Assembly: GCA_964418585.1 (NCBI GenBank)
Contig: CAYQMG010000017.1
Span: 22,537-86,536 of the forward strand
Direction: 5' to 3'
Origin: JAJRTE01 sp964418585
Lineage (GTDB): Bacteria; Myxococcota_A; UBA796; JAJRTE01
DNA length: 64,000 nucleotides
Shown: positions 16,689 to 25,452 of the stretch, piece after piece
Layout of the letters: each line of letters begins with the position of its first letter
Numbering within the stretch: position 1 is the first letter of the stretch
Position numbers and translations under genes: made by a program
The notes under the pieces: model-generated
Databases searched by the model: none
Seen by the model: only the letters and a program-made list of their open reading frames with translations
Told to the model about the DNA's origin: nothing

Positions 16689-17462
16689 GTGAAACTCAGT
16701 CACCTTTTCGTCGTGGGAACCCTTGGGATCTTGTTGACCGCACAGCAATCCTGCCCTCAAGACGCCGACGGAGACGGCTATTCCGTGCCCGAGGATTGTG
16801 ACGACAACAACGCAACCGTCTACCCCGGAGCCATCGAGTTCTGTGACGGCCTGGACAACGATTGTGACGGCCAGGTGGACGGTCCGGATTCGGTGGGGGC
16901 GGAAACCTGGTTCCTCGATGCGGACGGCGATGGCTATGGCAACGCCTCCCAGACTACCGTGGCCTGCTCCATGCCGTCGGGCTACTCGAGCGTCGGAACC
17001 GACTGTGACGACACGAACCCCGAGGTCTATCCAGGGTCTTCTGTGCCGGTATTCCTGTTCAATATCCGGGTATGTGTCGATGGGCTGGACTATTTGCACC
17101 TGCAAGGGGATGAAATCTGGTGGTACCACGCCAAGGCCCAGGCGCCGGGCCAACACCCGAGCTGCGACGAGTCGGCCACGGTGATCAACGGGGATTCCTG
17201 GTTCCCGACCTGGGACTCCAACGAACCTCCGCAGGTAAGCGACCACTACCGACTGGCCGTCCCCTTGCCTGCTGTCCCGACCTTCGTGGATGTCGAGGTC
17301 CTGTCCGCCACGTCAATTTTCGTGAGCCAACAGCCTTCCGAGGCGTCAGATTTCGAAGCCATCATCACCTTTGACGACTACGACCCCCCCGGCCCCCACG
17401 ACTTCGAGGCAAACGTCCGCTACTTCTGTGCCTCGCGCGAAGGAGGCATTCAATCGCCCTGA
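16689..17462 (+). CDS. lipoprotein with MopE-like metal-binding motifs
   Basis: A 257-residue exported protein. The signal VKLSHLFVVGTLGILLTAQQSC ends in a lipobox-like cysteine, followed at once by Ca-binding-like DADGDGYSVPEDCDDNN, then FCDGLDNDCDGQVD, the short putative metal-binding motif found many times in Myxococcota surface proteins, and a second DADGDGYG...DCDDTNPEVYPG. The remaining 150 residues look like a beta-rich domain with WYHAK and FEAIITFDDYD that I do not recognise. The GTG at 16689 lies 7 nt after GGGAGG. Its motifs recur in the large gene at 60.2-63.3 kb. Confidence 0.82.
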   Translation: MKLSHLFVVGTLGILLTAQQSCPQDADGDGYSVPEDCDDNNATVYPGAIEFCDGLDNDCDGQVDGPDSVGAETWFLDADGDGYGNASQTTVACSMPSGYSSVGTDCDDTNPEVYPGSSVPVFLFNIRVCVDGLDYLHLQGDEIWWYHAKAQAPGQHPSCDESATVINGDSWFPTWDSNEPPQVSDHYRLAVPLPAVPTFVDVEVLSATSIFVSQQPSEASDFEAIITFDDYDPPGPHDFEANVRYFCASREGGIQSP

Positions 17463-17763
17463 TCCGCCCCCTGTCCGCTTCTGCCGCCCACGCCACCGCG
17501 CGTTCTCGAGGATTCTGTCGGACCGGCCCCTCCCAATCTCGTAAGATCGCTTGCCCTCGAGCGAACAATCGGTCGCCGCCCCCCGCTTCGGGCCGTCCTC
17601 CCCCCCCGGCGGGCGACAGGGTTGAATGTTCGGAATCACTTTCCTCTTGAGGCGCCACGCGGTATGTTGTTCTTTTGGACCTCTGGCGCCCTTTCCCGGC
17701 CGCACATGGATCGGGACGGGCAGGTGCGTGGAGCGAACGAAAGGCGCGCGACGGGACGACACG
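17463..17763. other. 301-nt intergenic region, no gene seen
   Basis: GC-rich with two CTCGAG sites and a C-run. I see no confident promoter, RNA or small frame; the upstream extension of the following gene's frame is open but its residues look unlike protein. Confidence 0.4.
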
Positions 17764-20700
17764 ATGGCAACCGCCCCCTCGAGATTTCTTTTCGACCCCC
17801 AGGACTACGAACTACGAAGCATCGTCAACGAGTTTCTGGATCGAAACAAGCCTCGAAAGTATCTGAAGAAACTTCTGGATCCCTATCTGCACCCACACGG
17901 GATCAAGGAGATGGCGGCGCCCACGGAACTGCGTATCGCCTATGCGGTCATTCACCTGCTTGGTTCCCTCGAGGTAGGCAAGGCCCAGGACAGAATCACC
18001 GCGCTTCGCTCCTTGTACGAAGAGGTGTTGCACAGTGCCACCTCGTCGCTCCGCAAGAACACGGCTCGAGTGCTCCTGCAGATCATGAAAAACCTGGTGC
18101 GGTCTCAGGGGGACCCGCAACGCCAGCTCGAGTTGGCGCACGATTTCCGGCAAGCCGCGACCGGCAAGCCGCGGGTCATTCGGGAGCAACTCCGTCGCTA
18201 CGACCTGCTGGAGATGCCCGAAGCCTGGAATCACATCGCGTTCGACGACCACGTACATGATGCGAGCACCAAGGGGCGGAAGACACCGACCCACCTGGTG
18301 ATGGATGCCTGGATCAAGGGGCAACGGTCGCTCACGGTGATCTACTACAACTTCGTGCGTCCCGAGGTCGCAGTGGAGCTGCTCGAGGCGGCCAAGATCG
18401 TGGGGATTCGGGTGACCATCGGGGTGGAGTACTCGGCCCGATTCCGGGATCGGTACGCCAAGCTGATCTGGGCGCCCACCAGCCTCGCCGACGCGCAGGA
18501 CTTTCTCGCCTTCCTCAAGCAGGACCAGGTCCGGGCCTTCATGGAGCAGGGGCGGGCGGTTTCGGAGTATCAGCAGCAATCGGTGCTGCGCACGCTGAGG
18601 CACTTCAATGCGCGCCACCTGCCCGAGGTGTGCGAGCACTACGGGATCGAGCTGGAACCGTTGTCCGAAACCGAGTTCATGAATTTCGTGGGGATCGGCC
18701 AGGCCTCGATCTACCACCTGGCCAAGTTCGTCTTCTCACACCTGATGGATGCCATGCACCGCCGGGTGGAGGTGCTCGCCGCGGAGTACCGGCAGGCGAC
18801 GGAGGAGCGCCGGCAGGAAATCCGGACCATGGTCGACGAGATGAACGGTATCACGTCGGCGTACATCACCGAGCGGTACCTGCACCCGTCTCCGGAGGAC
18901 CGGGCCCACGACCCCGAGATTCCCTCCGAGGACGAGGACGTGCCTGCCTTGCTGCGGTTGACGCCACGGGAACTCATTGACCGACTGAACAGCTTGCCCA
19001 CCGGGTGCTACATCGGGCTCAACCCGAGCAATCTGACCCCGGTGGACGTGATGGAACTCCTCTACGATTGCCAGGGCTGGATCACCCATGTGGAGATCTT
19101 CAACCTGAAGGACTACGCTGCCGGCAAGACCCAGTACACGTCTGAATTGCTCGAGATGCAACGGGCGATCAACGAAGGCAACGTGGTCAAGATCAAGCGG
19201 ATCGTGCGTCGGATGATCGAGCAACTCGAGTCCTCGGACATCCCGGATCGCGAGGACCGCATTGCCAAGCTGACCAGAATCCTGCGCAACCTGCCCACGT
19301 TGAAGGCCTATTACAAGGGCACCCGACTCATGGTGTCCATGGGCAGCGACTCGACAGGTCGCTCGAGGCATCTGCCCGGCATGGGGCTGGCGGTCAAGGA
19401 CACCCTCCCGCCCGGCGCGCAACGCGAGATCGAGCGTCGTTCTTGCCCCTCGAGGCAGATTCTCCCCGTACACATCACCACCTACTACCAGGTCACCTAC
19501 CGACCGCACGAAAGTTCGAGTCGACTCCTGAATCGGTTCGCACGACGACTCGAGCGCTATCCATTGCTGCGCCGCCTGAGCCATCGACGGCACGACCGGT
19601 GGTTGATCGACCACCACCAGGCCTGTCCGGTGGAGGAAGGCAACGTGGTGACCCTGGCCGAGGGGCAGGAGGAGATCCACAATGGGCTCTATCTCGAGCC
19701 TCCTCCCTCCGAGGCTCGGGCATCCAGTCTGTCTTGGCGGTATCTCAACTCGAGGCTGAAGAATCTGCTCAAGGTCGTGATCGGGTTCATCCCGGCGTTC
19801 CTCACCTTTGCCCTCACCAAGGATTGGTGGTTCCTCGCTTACTTCGGGGCGGTGATCTGGTTCGCCATCACCGGGCTCCGAAACATCCTGCAATCTGTGC
19901 TCGGCGGAGGCGGTATCCTGCGGTCCCCCATGTTGAAGTGGAACGACTACGTAAGCTGGGACCGCCTGACCGATTCACTCCTGTTCACCGGTTTCTCCGT
20001 GCCGCTGCTTGACTTCCTCGTGAAGCGAATCATCCTGGATCAGGGGCTCGGAATCACCACCACCACCAATCCGAATGCCCTCTACGCCATCATGGCCATC
20101 GCCAACGGCATATACCTCTCGTCGCACAATGCACTGCGCGGGCTGCCAAAAGGAGCGATCTACGGGAACTTCTTCCGGAGTATCCTGTCCATCCCACTGG
20201 CCATCGCCTTCAACTCGGCCATCGGAGGACTCCTCGGCATGGCAGGCGTGGCAGCCGTCAACGACGTGCTCCAGAAATGGGCTGCGGTCATCTCCAAGGC
20301 CGCGTCCGATTGCGTGGCCGGCGTGATCGAGGGCACTGCGGACCGGTTCCAGAACATTCGCATGCGCCAGGTGGATTTCGAGAACAAGCTCGACCAACTT
20401 TTCGACGCCTACTCACGCCTCGAGATCCTCTTCCCGGAAACAGACATTCTGGACCTGATCGCCTCGCCCAAAAAGCTCATTCGCACCATCAGCAACGAGG
20501 CGAGGGACCTGGAAAAGACGATCATCACCAACGCGCTCGACATGATGTACTTCTGGATGTACCAGCCCCATGCTCGCACCGTGCTCAGGGACATCATTCG
20601 TCGAATGAGCCGGGAAGAACGTCAACTTCTGCTCGGCTCCCAGATGATCCTCAAGCGCCAGAAGGAAATCAGCCAGATGTTCATCGACGGGCTGGTCGGG

Positions 20701-20814
20701 AAGCGATTTTCCAGGCCGCTCGCGATGTACCTGGACCGTTCGCCGGCCTACCTGGATGGGCTTGCCCGGATGGTGAAGGACGCCCAGGAAGGTTCGGGGG
20801 GTCGCTCGAGATAG
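17764..20814 (+). CDS. large membrane protein with degenerate PHP-like domain
   Basis: A protein of about 1016 residues that I cannot assign to a named family. Residues 159-225 resemble the start of a PHP phosphoesterase: FDDHVHDAS (HxH at 163/165), then THLVMDAWIKG and VRVTIGVEYSARF, but the usual TDHD step is replaced by VIYYNF. Near residue 527, MGSDSTGRS resembles the late GSDsH of PHP domains. Residues 672-840 hold about four hydrophobic segments (VVIGFIPAFLTFALTKDWWF, LLFTGFSVPLLDFLV, ALYAIMAIANGIYL, ILSIPLAIAFNSAIGG). A helical C-terminal region follows. The start ATG at 17764 fits the composition shift; its ribosome-binding site is weak. Expression context: monocistronic, upstream of trhA. 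Confidence 0.75.
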   Translation: MATAPSRFLFDPQDYELRSIVNEFLDRNKPRKYLKKLLDPYLHPHGIKEMAAPTELRIAYAVIHLLGSLEVGKAQDRITALRSLYEEVLHSATSSLRKNTARVLLQIMKNLVRSQGDPQRQLELAHDFRQAATGKPRVIREQLRRYDLLEMPEAWNHIAFDDHVHDASTKGRKTPTHLVMDAWIKGQRSLTVIYYNFVRPEVAVELLEAAKIVGIRVTIGVEYSARFRDRYAKLIWAPTSLADAQDFLAFLKQDQVRAFMEQGRAVSEYQQQSVLRTLRHFNARHLPEVCEHYGIELEPLSETEFMNFVGIGQASIYHLAKFVFSHLMDAMHRRVEVLAAEYRQATEERRQEIRTMVDEMNGITSAYITERYLHPSPEDRAHDPEIPSEDEDVPALLRLTPRELIDRLNSLPTGCYIGLNPSNLTPVDVMELLYDCQGWITHVEIFNLKDYAAGKTQYTSELLEMQRAINEGNVVKIKRIVRRMIEQLESSDIPDREDRIAKLTRILRNLPTLKAYYKGTRLMVSMGSDSTGRSRHLPGMGLAVKDTLPPGAQREIERRSCPSRQILPVHITTYYQVTYRPHESSSRLLNRFARRLERYPLLRRLSHRRHDRWLIDHHQACPVEEGNVVTLAEGQEEIHNGLYLEPPPSEARASSLSWRYLNSRLKNLLKVVIGFIPAFLTFALTKDWWFLAYFGAVIWFAITGLRNILQSVLGGGGILRSPMLKWNDYVSWDRLTDSLLFTGFSVPLLDFLVKRIILDQGLGITTTTNPNALYAIMAIANGIYLSSHNALRGLPKGAIYGNFFRSILSIPLAIAFNSAIGGLLGMAGVAAVNDVLQKWAAVISKAASDCVAGVIEGTADRFQNIRMRQVDFENKLDQLFDAYSRLEILFPETDILDLIASPKKLIRTISNEARDLEKTIITNALDMMYFWMYQPHARTVLRDIIRRMSREERQLLLGSQMILKRQKEISQMFIDGLVGKRFSRPLAMYLDRSPAYLDGLARMVKDAQEGSGGRSR

Positions 20815-20899
20815 GGGTCCTGCCGGCGTCGAGTGGTTCGGAGTCGCGCGGCTCACCCTGTTTCAGGCTTCACGGGGCGACCCGACCAAGAGGTTGACA

Positions 20900-21562
20900 G
20901 TGGAAAGAACGACTCGATTCACGATTGGAGAGGAGTTGGCCAACGCCATTTCTCACGGTGTCGGCGCCCTGTTGGGCCTTCTGGGCCTCATCTGGCTCGT
21001 CAAGGAAGGGGCTCGAGCCGGGTCCACGTGGCACGTGGCCAGTTTTGCCGTTTTCGGAGCCAGCCTGACCTTGCTCTACCTTTCTTCGGCGCTCAACCAC
21101 GGCCTCCCGGGGGGCAAGGCCAAGGAGTTTTTTCACAACTTCGACCAGGTGGCCATCTACCTGCTCATCGCGGGCACCTACACCCCCTTTGCGCTCATCG
21201 CACTGAACGGTCCTGTGGGCTGGGCCCTTTTTGCCACCGAGTGGGGGTTGGCCCTGGTGGGCATCGGGAGGAAACTCCTGCGCCCCAACCGATTCGAGTC
21301 AGGCGTCGGCCTGTTCACCATCGGCTCCTTCGTGTTGATGGGCTGGCTGGGTGTGTTCATCGTGAAGCCCTTGATCGAACGCGCAGGCATGGGCGTCATC
21401 GGGTGGCTGGCCGGCGGCGGCTTCTTCTACACCGGCGGCATCGTGTTCTTCAAGATGGAGCGCCTGAAATACCACCACCTCATCTGGCACCTGTTCGTCC
21501 TGGGCGGCAGCGCGTGCCACTTCGTGGCGATCTACCGCTACTTGCTCCCAATCGAAGTCTGA
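20900..21562 (+). CDS. trhA: hemolysin III/PAQR-family membrane protein
   Basis: A 221-residue protein of seven hydrophobic segments with the family signatures EELANAISHGVGALLG, SSALNHGLPGGKAKEFFHNFDQVAIYLLIAGTYTPF and YHHLIWHLFVLGGSACHFVAIY. These carry the conserved His/Asp/Ser positions of the PAQR/HlyIII metal-site. Bacterial TrhA affects membrane lipid homeostasis rather than acting as a true hemolysin. The GTG at 20900 lies 6 nt after AAGAGG; a TTG at 20894 is less well spaced. No obvious operon partner. Confidence 0.93.
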   Translation: MERTTRFTIGEELANAISHGVGALLGLLGLIWLVKEGARAGSTWHVASFAVFGASLTLLYLSSALNHGLPGGKAKEFFHNFDQVAIYLLIAGTYTPFALIALNGPVGWALFATEWGLALVGIGRKLLRPNRFESGVGLFTIGSFVLMGWLGVFIVKPLIERAGMGVIGWLAGGGFFYTGGIVFFKMERLKYHHLIWHLFVLGGSACHFVAIYRYLLPIEV

Positions 21563-21617
21563 CTCCGCGCACGCTCCCACGGTCCACCCGCCCGCCAGGC
21601 AGCATTTGCGCCCGGGC

Positions 21618-22400
21618 TCATGCAGCACGGTTGGTCCGGCAGGATCGGCAAATCTCCGCGGTGCACCGGCCCAGAAAGCAGCTCACCCTGCGCTCCATGA
21701 ACCGCTCGGAAAACCAGATCTCCTCGATCGACTGCTCCCTCACATTGCCCATCACCGCTCGAGAGTGGAAATCGTTGTAGCACAGGTGCACGTCTCCATC
21801 CGCACTGATCACCAGGTAGTCGGAAGGGAGCCGGCACCGGACCACAGGCACCACCGTGCGCCCCGGCAACTCCACTGCTCCGGCCCGATCGAACACGCCC
21901 AGATCGTCCAACCACCGAGGCTCCACTTTGTGCCAGGCAGCCGGAGGAAGGTCGGGAAGCACCCGATCGAGCGCCTGGCGCGACTCCGGGGCGTCCAGCG
22001 TCACCACGATACGGTCCACGAGGGGCTCGAGGGCCAAGAAACGCTCTCGAGTCATGCGGGTGAAATTGGTAAACAGCAGCACAGGGGAACGGGGAAGCCA
22101 TCGCCGAACCAGCTTCAATCGTTCCTCGAGCGCAGGGTCCAGCAAGGGTTCGTTGTAGAAATGCGGCGAGAACGTTCCCCGATATCCCAACGACGCCAGT
22201 TCCCGCAGAATTCGCTCCCACAGCGCCATCGGCATCACCGCCGAAGGGCGCGTGTGGTGGCGGTTCGGACACGTGGCACAACGCAGGTTGCAAACCGTTG
22301 TCGGCTCCACCTCCACGTGCACGAACAGACGGTGCTCCAGCCGCCGACGCGCCTGGGTCTCTCTCAACGTTTGGACGAAATATCTGACCGGTCGAACCAA
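21618..22400 (-). CDS. radical SAM/SPASM-domain protein
   Basis: A 260-residue protein with the radical SAM cluster motif CNLRCATC (C37-X3-C41-X2-C44) in VEPTTVCNLRCATCP, then FYNEPLLDP and LLFTNFTRM as expected for the SAM-binding barrel. The C-terminal part has a SPASM-type auxiliary cluster: LVISADGDVHLCYNDF, a later GRCTAEICRSC and the tail. Such proteins modify peptides or small molecules, or act as anaerobic sulfatase-maturase-like enzymes. No precursor peptide gene is seen next to it. The likely start is TTG at 22400 with GGAGAGCAGGG upstream. It converges on trhA. Confidence 0.85.
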   Translation of the reverse strand: MVRPVRYFVQTLRETQARRRLEHRLFVHVEVEPTTVCNLRCATCPNRHHTRPSAVMPMALWERILRELASLGYRGTFSPHFYNEPLLDPALEERLKLVRRWLPRSPVLLFTNFTRMTRERFLALEPLVDRIVVTLDAPESRQALDRVLPDLPPAAWHKVEPRWLDDLGVFDRAGAVELPGRTVVPVVRCRLPSDYLVISADGDVHLCYNDFHSRAVMGNVREQSIEEIWFSERFMERRVSCFLGRCTAEICRSCRTNRAA

Positions 22401-22807
22401 CCCTGCTCTCCTCCCTTTCTCGCCTGCCGGCAGCCCGCCTCGATCGGCAACCGCCTGGACTCCGTTTCCCCTCTTTTTGCTACCCTCTGACCGCCCGCCA
22501 TGAATGTCAAGCGGAATATCCAGTACAGATCATGAGTCCAACGTGCCAGGAGCGAGCCACAACATCACCAACCCCGTCCAGTCTTCCCCCGAGACCCGGT
22601 CGGAACAACTCCCCCGTCCGCTTCCCCCCTCACGCTCACGCCAACTCGAACCGCCCCCTCGAGGTTGACAGCCTTGCCCCGATCTGGTGTGCTGAAGAGA
22701 GCGGTTGGAGCGGTGCGCAGGACTGGAACCCACGTCATGCCCTGTCCCGTCGCCTGCGCCACCGGCGGCTCCATGGCGGAAACCTGGCTGGAGGACTCGA
22801 GGCAACC
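22401..22807. other. 407-nt divergent intergenic region
   Basis: Lies between the divergent radical SAM and GGDEF genes. A possible plus promoter is TTGACA at 22665-22670 with a weak TGTGCT box after 17 bp. The frame of the GGDEF gene is open to 22532 but its residues there look random. No RNA or repeat recognised. Confidence 0.4.
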
Positions 22808-24169
22808 ATGCGCCTGACCAAGAAGATTTTCCACGATCTGGCCATCTGGATGGTGGCGTTCGGCCTGATGACCGGCATAGCGTTTCCGTTCTTCGTCCTG
22901 CTGTTCGGCTTACCGTCGCACGCGGTGATGAAGCCCCTGTTCTTCCTTGCCTGCGTGGCCGCCGGGGTCCTTGTTGCGCTCGTGAACTACGGCCTGACCC
23001 GTTGGACCGTGGGTAGCCGCCTGCGTATCCTCTCGGACGGCATGCTGCGGGTGGAGAAAAACATCGAGGCAGTCACCTTCAGCCGGGACTTCTCCCACTG
23101 CACGACCCAGGACTGCTCTCTCCCCGTCGATTCAGAGGACGAAATCGGTGCCAGTGCGTCGGCTTTCAACCGACTCGTGGCTGCCCTGGCAAACTCGATG
23201 CGAACCCAGGACGCCGTGCGTGCTTTCTCGGAGATGCTCACCTGTGAATTGAGAATGACCAGTCTGGCGGAAAGCGCTCTTCATCAATTCTTCGAGCACA
23301 CAGGCGCTGCAGCCGGGATTGTACTTTACGACGCCGGCGGTCAGCTCGAGGTGGCGGTCTCATGTGGAATCCGCAACCCGGAGCAGGTGGCCTCGAGTGA
23401 CCATGTCAAGGAGGGATTCAATAGTGGCCAGAAACGGGTCATTCGGATCCCGGACGAAATCAAGGTGGACGGAGTCGTTGCGGACCTGCGCCCCAAGGAG
23501 GTGGTAATCCTTCCCATCGCCTACAAGAGCACTCCGCTCGGCGTCGTGGTCCTCGCCAGCACGACCACGTTTTCCCAGGACCACCATGCCCGGCTCGATC
23601 TCTTCCTCCACGGCCTCGGACTCGCCTTCAACAACGCCCTGGTCCATGACCGCCTCGAGCGCCTGGCTGCACTGGATCCCTTGACCGGCGTGTACAACCG
23701 CCGGTTCGGTCTCGGTCGGCTGCACGAGGAATATGGGCGGGCCGTCCGTGCTCGCACGCCGCTTGGGGTGCTCATGTTCGACATCGATCACTTCAAGTCA
23801 GTCAACGATACCTATGGGCACCTTGCTGGAGACAAGGTGCTGAAAGTGGTTGCGCAACTGGCGCGCGCCTCGTTACGAGAGGGGGACGTGCTGCTCCGGT
23901 ACGGGGGTGAGGAGTTTCTTGCGGTGCTTCCTGCGGCTTCCTCGCTGGACATTCGGCAAGTTGCGGAGCGTATCCGGGTCGCGGTGGAAGGGCACGAGGT
24001 GCAAGATGGGGACACATCGATTCGGGTGACGGTCAGTGCCGGGGGTGCGTCCTACCCCGAGCGCGCGGTGGACAGCGAGCGGGAACTCATCCAACTTGCC
24101 GACGAGGCGCTCTACCGCGCCAAGACCGGGGGAAGAAACCGGGTGGAGATCGCGACCACGACCGGCTGA
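22808..24169 (+). CDS. membrane-bound diguanylate cyclase (GAF-like + GGDEF)
   Basis: A 453-residue protein. Two N-terminal membrane helices (LAIWMVAFGLMTGIAFPFFVLLFG; PLFFLACVAAGVLVALVNYGL) are followed by a HAMP-like linker with SRLRILSDGM and DEIGASASAFNRLV, a GAF-like sensor region around residues 140-275, and a GGDEF domain from LAALDPLTGVYNRRFG. The active site RYGGEEF and the metal residues in LMFDIDHFKSVNDTYGH are intact, so cyclic-di-GMP synthesis is predicted. An allosteric RxxD I-site is not evident. No EAL domain. Input signal unknown. Confidence 0.92.
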   Translation: MRLTKKIFHDLAIWMVAFGLMTGIAFPFFVLLFGLPSHAVMKPLFFLACVAAGVLVALVNYGLTRWTVGSRLRILSDGMLRVEKNIEAVTFSRDFSHCTTQDCSLPVDSEDEIGASASAFNRLVAALANSMRTQDAVRAFSEMLTCELRMTSLAESALHQFFEHTGAAAGIVLYDAGGQLEVAVSCGIRNPEQVASSDHVKEGFNSGQKRVIRIPDEIKVDGVVADLRPKEVVILPIAYKSTPLGVVVLASTTTFSQDHHARLDLFLHGLGLAFNNALVHDRLERLAALDPLTGVYNRRFGLGRLHEEYGRAVRARTPLGVLMFDIDHFKSVNDTYGHLAGDKVLKVVAQLARASLREGDVLLRYGGEEFLAVLPAASSLDIRQVAERIRVAVEGHEVQDGDTSIRVTVSAGGASYPERAVDSERELIQLADEALYRAKTGGRNRVEIATTTG

Positions 24170-24241
24170 TCCGAACGGGGGTGCGAGGTTTTCGTTCCCG
24201 GCGACGAGAATTGGGACGTGCTTCACGGGCACGGCGTCCGG

Positions 24242-24270
24242 TTGACGTGCCCCCCCTCCGGTGATAAGGT
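24242..24270 (+). promoter_or_regulatory. predicted promoter for the FHA gene at 24334
   Basis: TTGACG, 17 bp, TAAGGT, about 64 nt upstream of the start codon. Confidence 0.45.
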
Positions 24271-24333
24271 ACCCGGGGCGTGGACAGCGGGCCATTGCAG
24301 CAGGGACCGAGTTCGGGAGTCGGACCGGGTAGC

Positions 24334-25425
24334 ATGAGCACGATCGAGACGATTCGCAGACAGCTCGAGCATGCGGAGCGTGCATGGACGGACCGCCGCC
24401 TGCGTGAGGCGGTGGAAGGACTGCAAGCGGCGCAGGACCAGATCCTGGCGCTGGCGGGGGCGTGGATCGCGGACCGGCGTGCGGAGGTCCAGGCCCAGGT
24501 GGACCGACTGGCCGAGGTGGGTCTGGTCGTGAGCGACCTGGACGCCCTGCTTGCGGCTGCCGCCGACGCGCGGGAAGTGGTGGAAGCGGCGCGCCTGTTG
24601 GAACAGGTTGAGGAGCGAGTCCAGGAGATGTTCGATGTGTCGGGCAAGCTCTTGCTCCGGACCAACATCTTCGAGCGCGGCAAGAAGACCTTCCTGGCCT
24701 TCCAGCCCCACGAGACGCTCGGAGACATTGGGCGGCGGCTGAAAAAGCGTTATCGCGACCAGATCGTGGCCCACTTCGAGGAACGGGGTATCCACGTGGC
24801 CGTTCCCGAGGCCCTGGACATCGTATTTTTCGGTTCCCTGGTATGGGAACGCCCCGACGAAGCGGTCCTGTCCGAGCACAGCCTGGCCTGCGAGGTCGCC
24901 CAGGCCGAGCCAGAGGGCCTGATCTGGTTCCCCGTCCTCCCCGGTGATACTCCTTCCCTCCTGGGGCTCGAGGACGACGAGGACGAGGCGTCGGCGATGA
25001 GTATCCTCGAAAACTTCACCGTGGACGCCTGTATCGACCGTATCGAGGACGACGTGCGCCGGGTCGCGGAACAGGTCGTCGACCCGGGCGGAACAGCCTC
25101 GAGTGTGGAGGAGGACCCACCTGGCCGTCCCGGATGTGCCGTGCTGGTGCGAGCACATGGAACCGGCGAGGAGGAGCACATCCCACTGGTGAGCAAGGTG
25201 GTTTCCCTGGGCCGGGGACGCGACACGGACATCCAGATCGTCAACGACGCCCGGGTATCCCGCCACCACTGCCGTATCGTGCGCGAGGGGCCGCGATACT
25301 ACATCGAGGACAACGGAAGCAGCAACGGCACCACGGTGGACGGACACAAGGTCCAACGGGTGGAACTCAAGGGGGGCGAGGTCATCGGTATCGGAGACAC
25401 GACCTTCATCTTCCAGTTCGAGTGA
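24334..25425 (+). CDS. FHA-domain protein with novel N-terminal region
   Basis: A 363-residue protein. Residues 1-105 are helical and charged. Residues 110-240 hold a segment I do not recognise: LLLRTNIFERGKKTFLAFQPHETLGDIG through ALDIVFFGSLVWERP. After an acidic linker, residues 275-363 form an FHA domain: VVSLGRGRDTDIQIV, RVSRHHCRIV and NGSSNGTTVDGH, with the conserved Arg, Ser, His and Asn of the phosphothreonine pocket. The ATG at 24334 is chosen over the upstream GTG at 24280. It converges on the kinase-like gene with a 27-nt gap, suggesting a functional pair, though no experiment supports this. Confidence 0.85.
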   Translation: MSTIETIRRQLEHAERAWTDRRLREAVEGLQAAQDQILALAGAWIADRRAEVQAQVDRLAEVGLVVSDLDALLAAAADAREVVEAARLLEQVEERVQEMFDVSGKLLLRTNIFERGKKTFLAFQPHETLGDIGRRLKKRYRDQIVAHFEERGIHVAVPEALDIVFFGSLVWERPDEAVLSEHSLACEVAQAEPEGLIWFPVLPGDTPSLLGLEDDEDEASAMSILENFTVDACIDRIEDDVRRVAEQVVDPGGTASSVEEDPPGRPGCAVLVRAHGTGEEEHIPLVSKVVSLGRGRDTDIQIVNDARVSRHHCRIVREGPRYYIEDNGSSNGTTVDGHKVQRVELKGGEVIGIGDTTFIFQFE

Positions 25426-25452
25426 TCTGCCCGAATTCCCCGGGGAGCCGGC

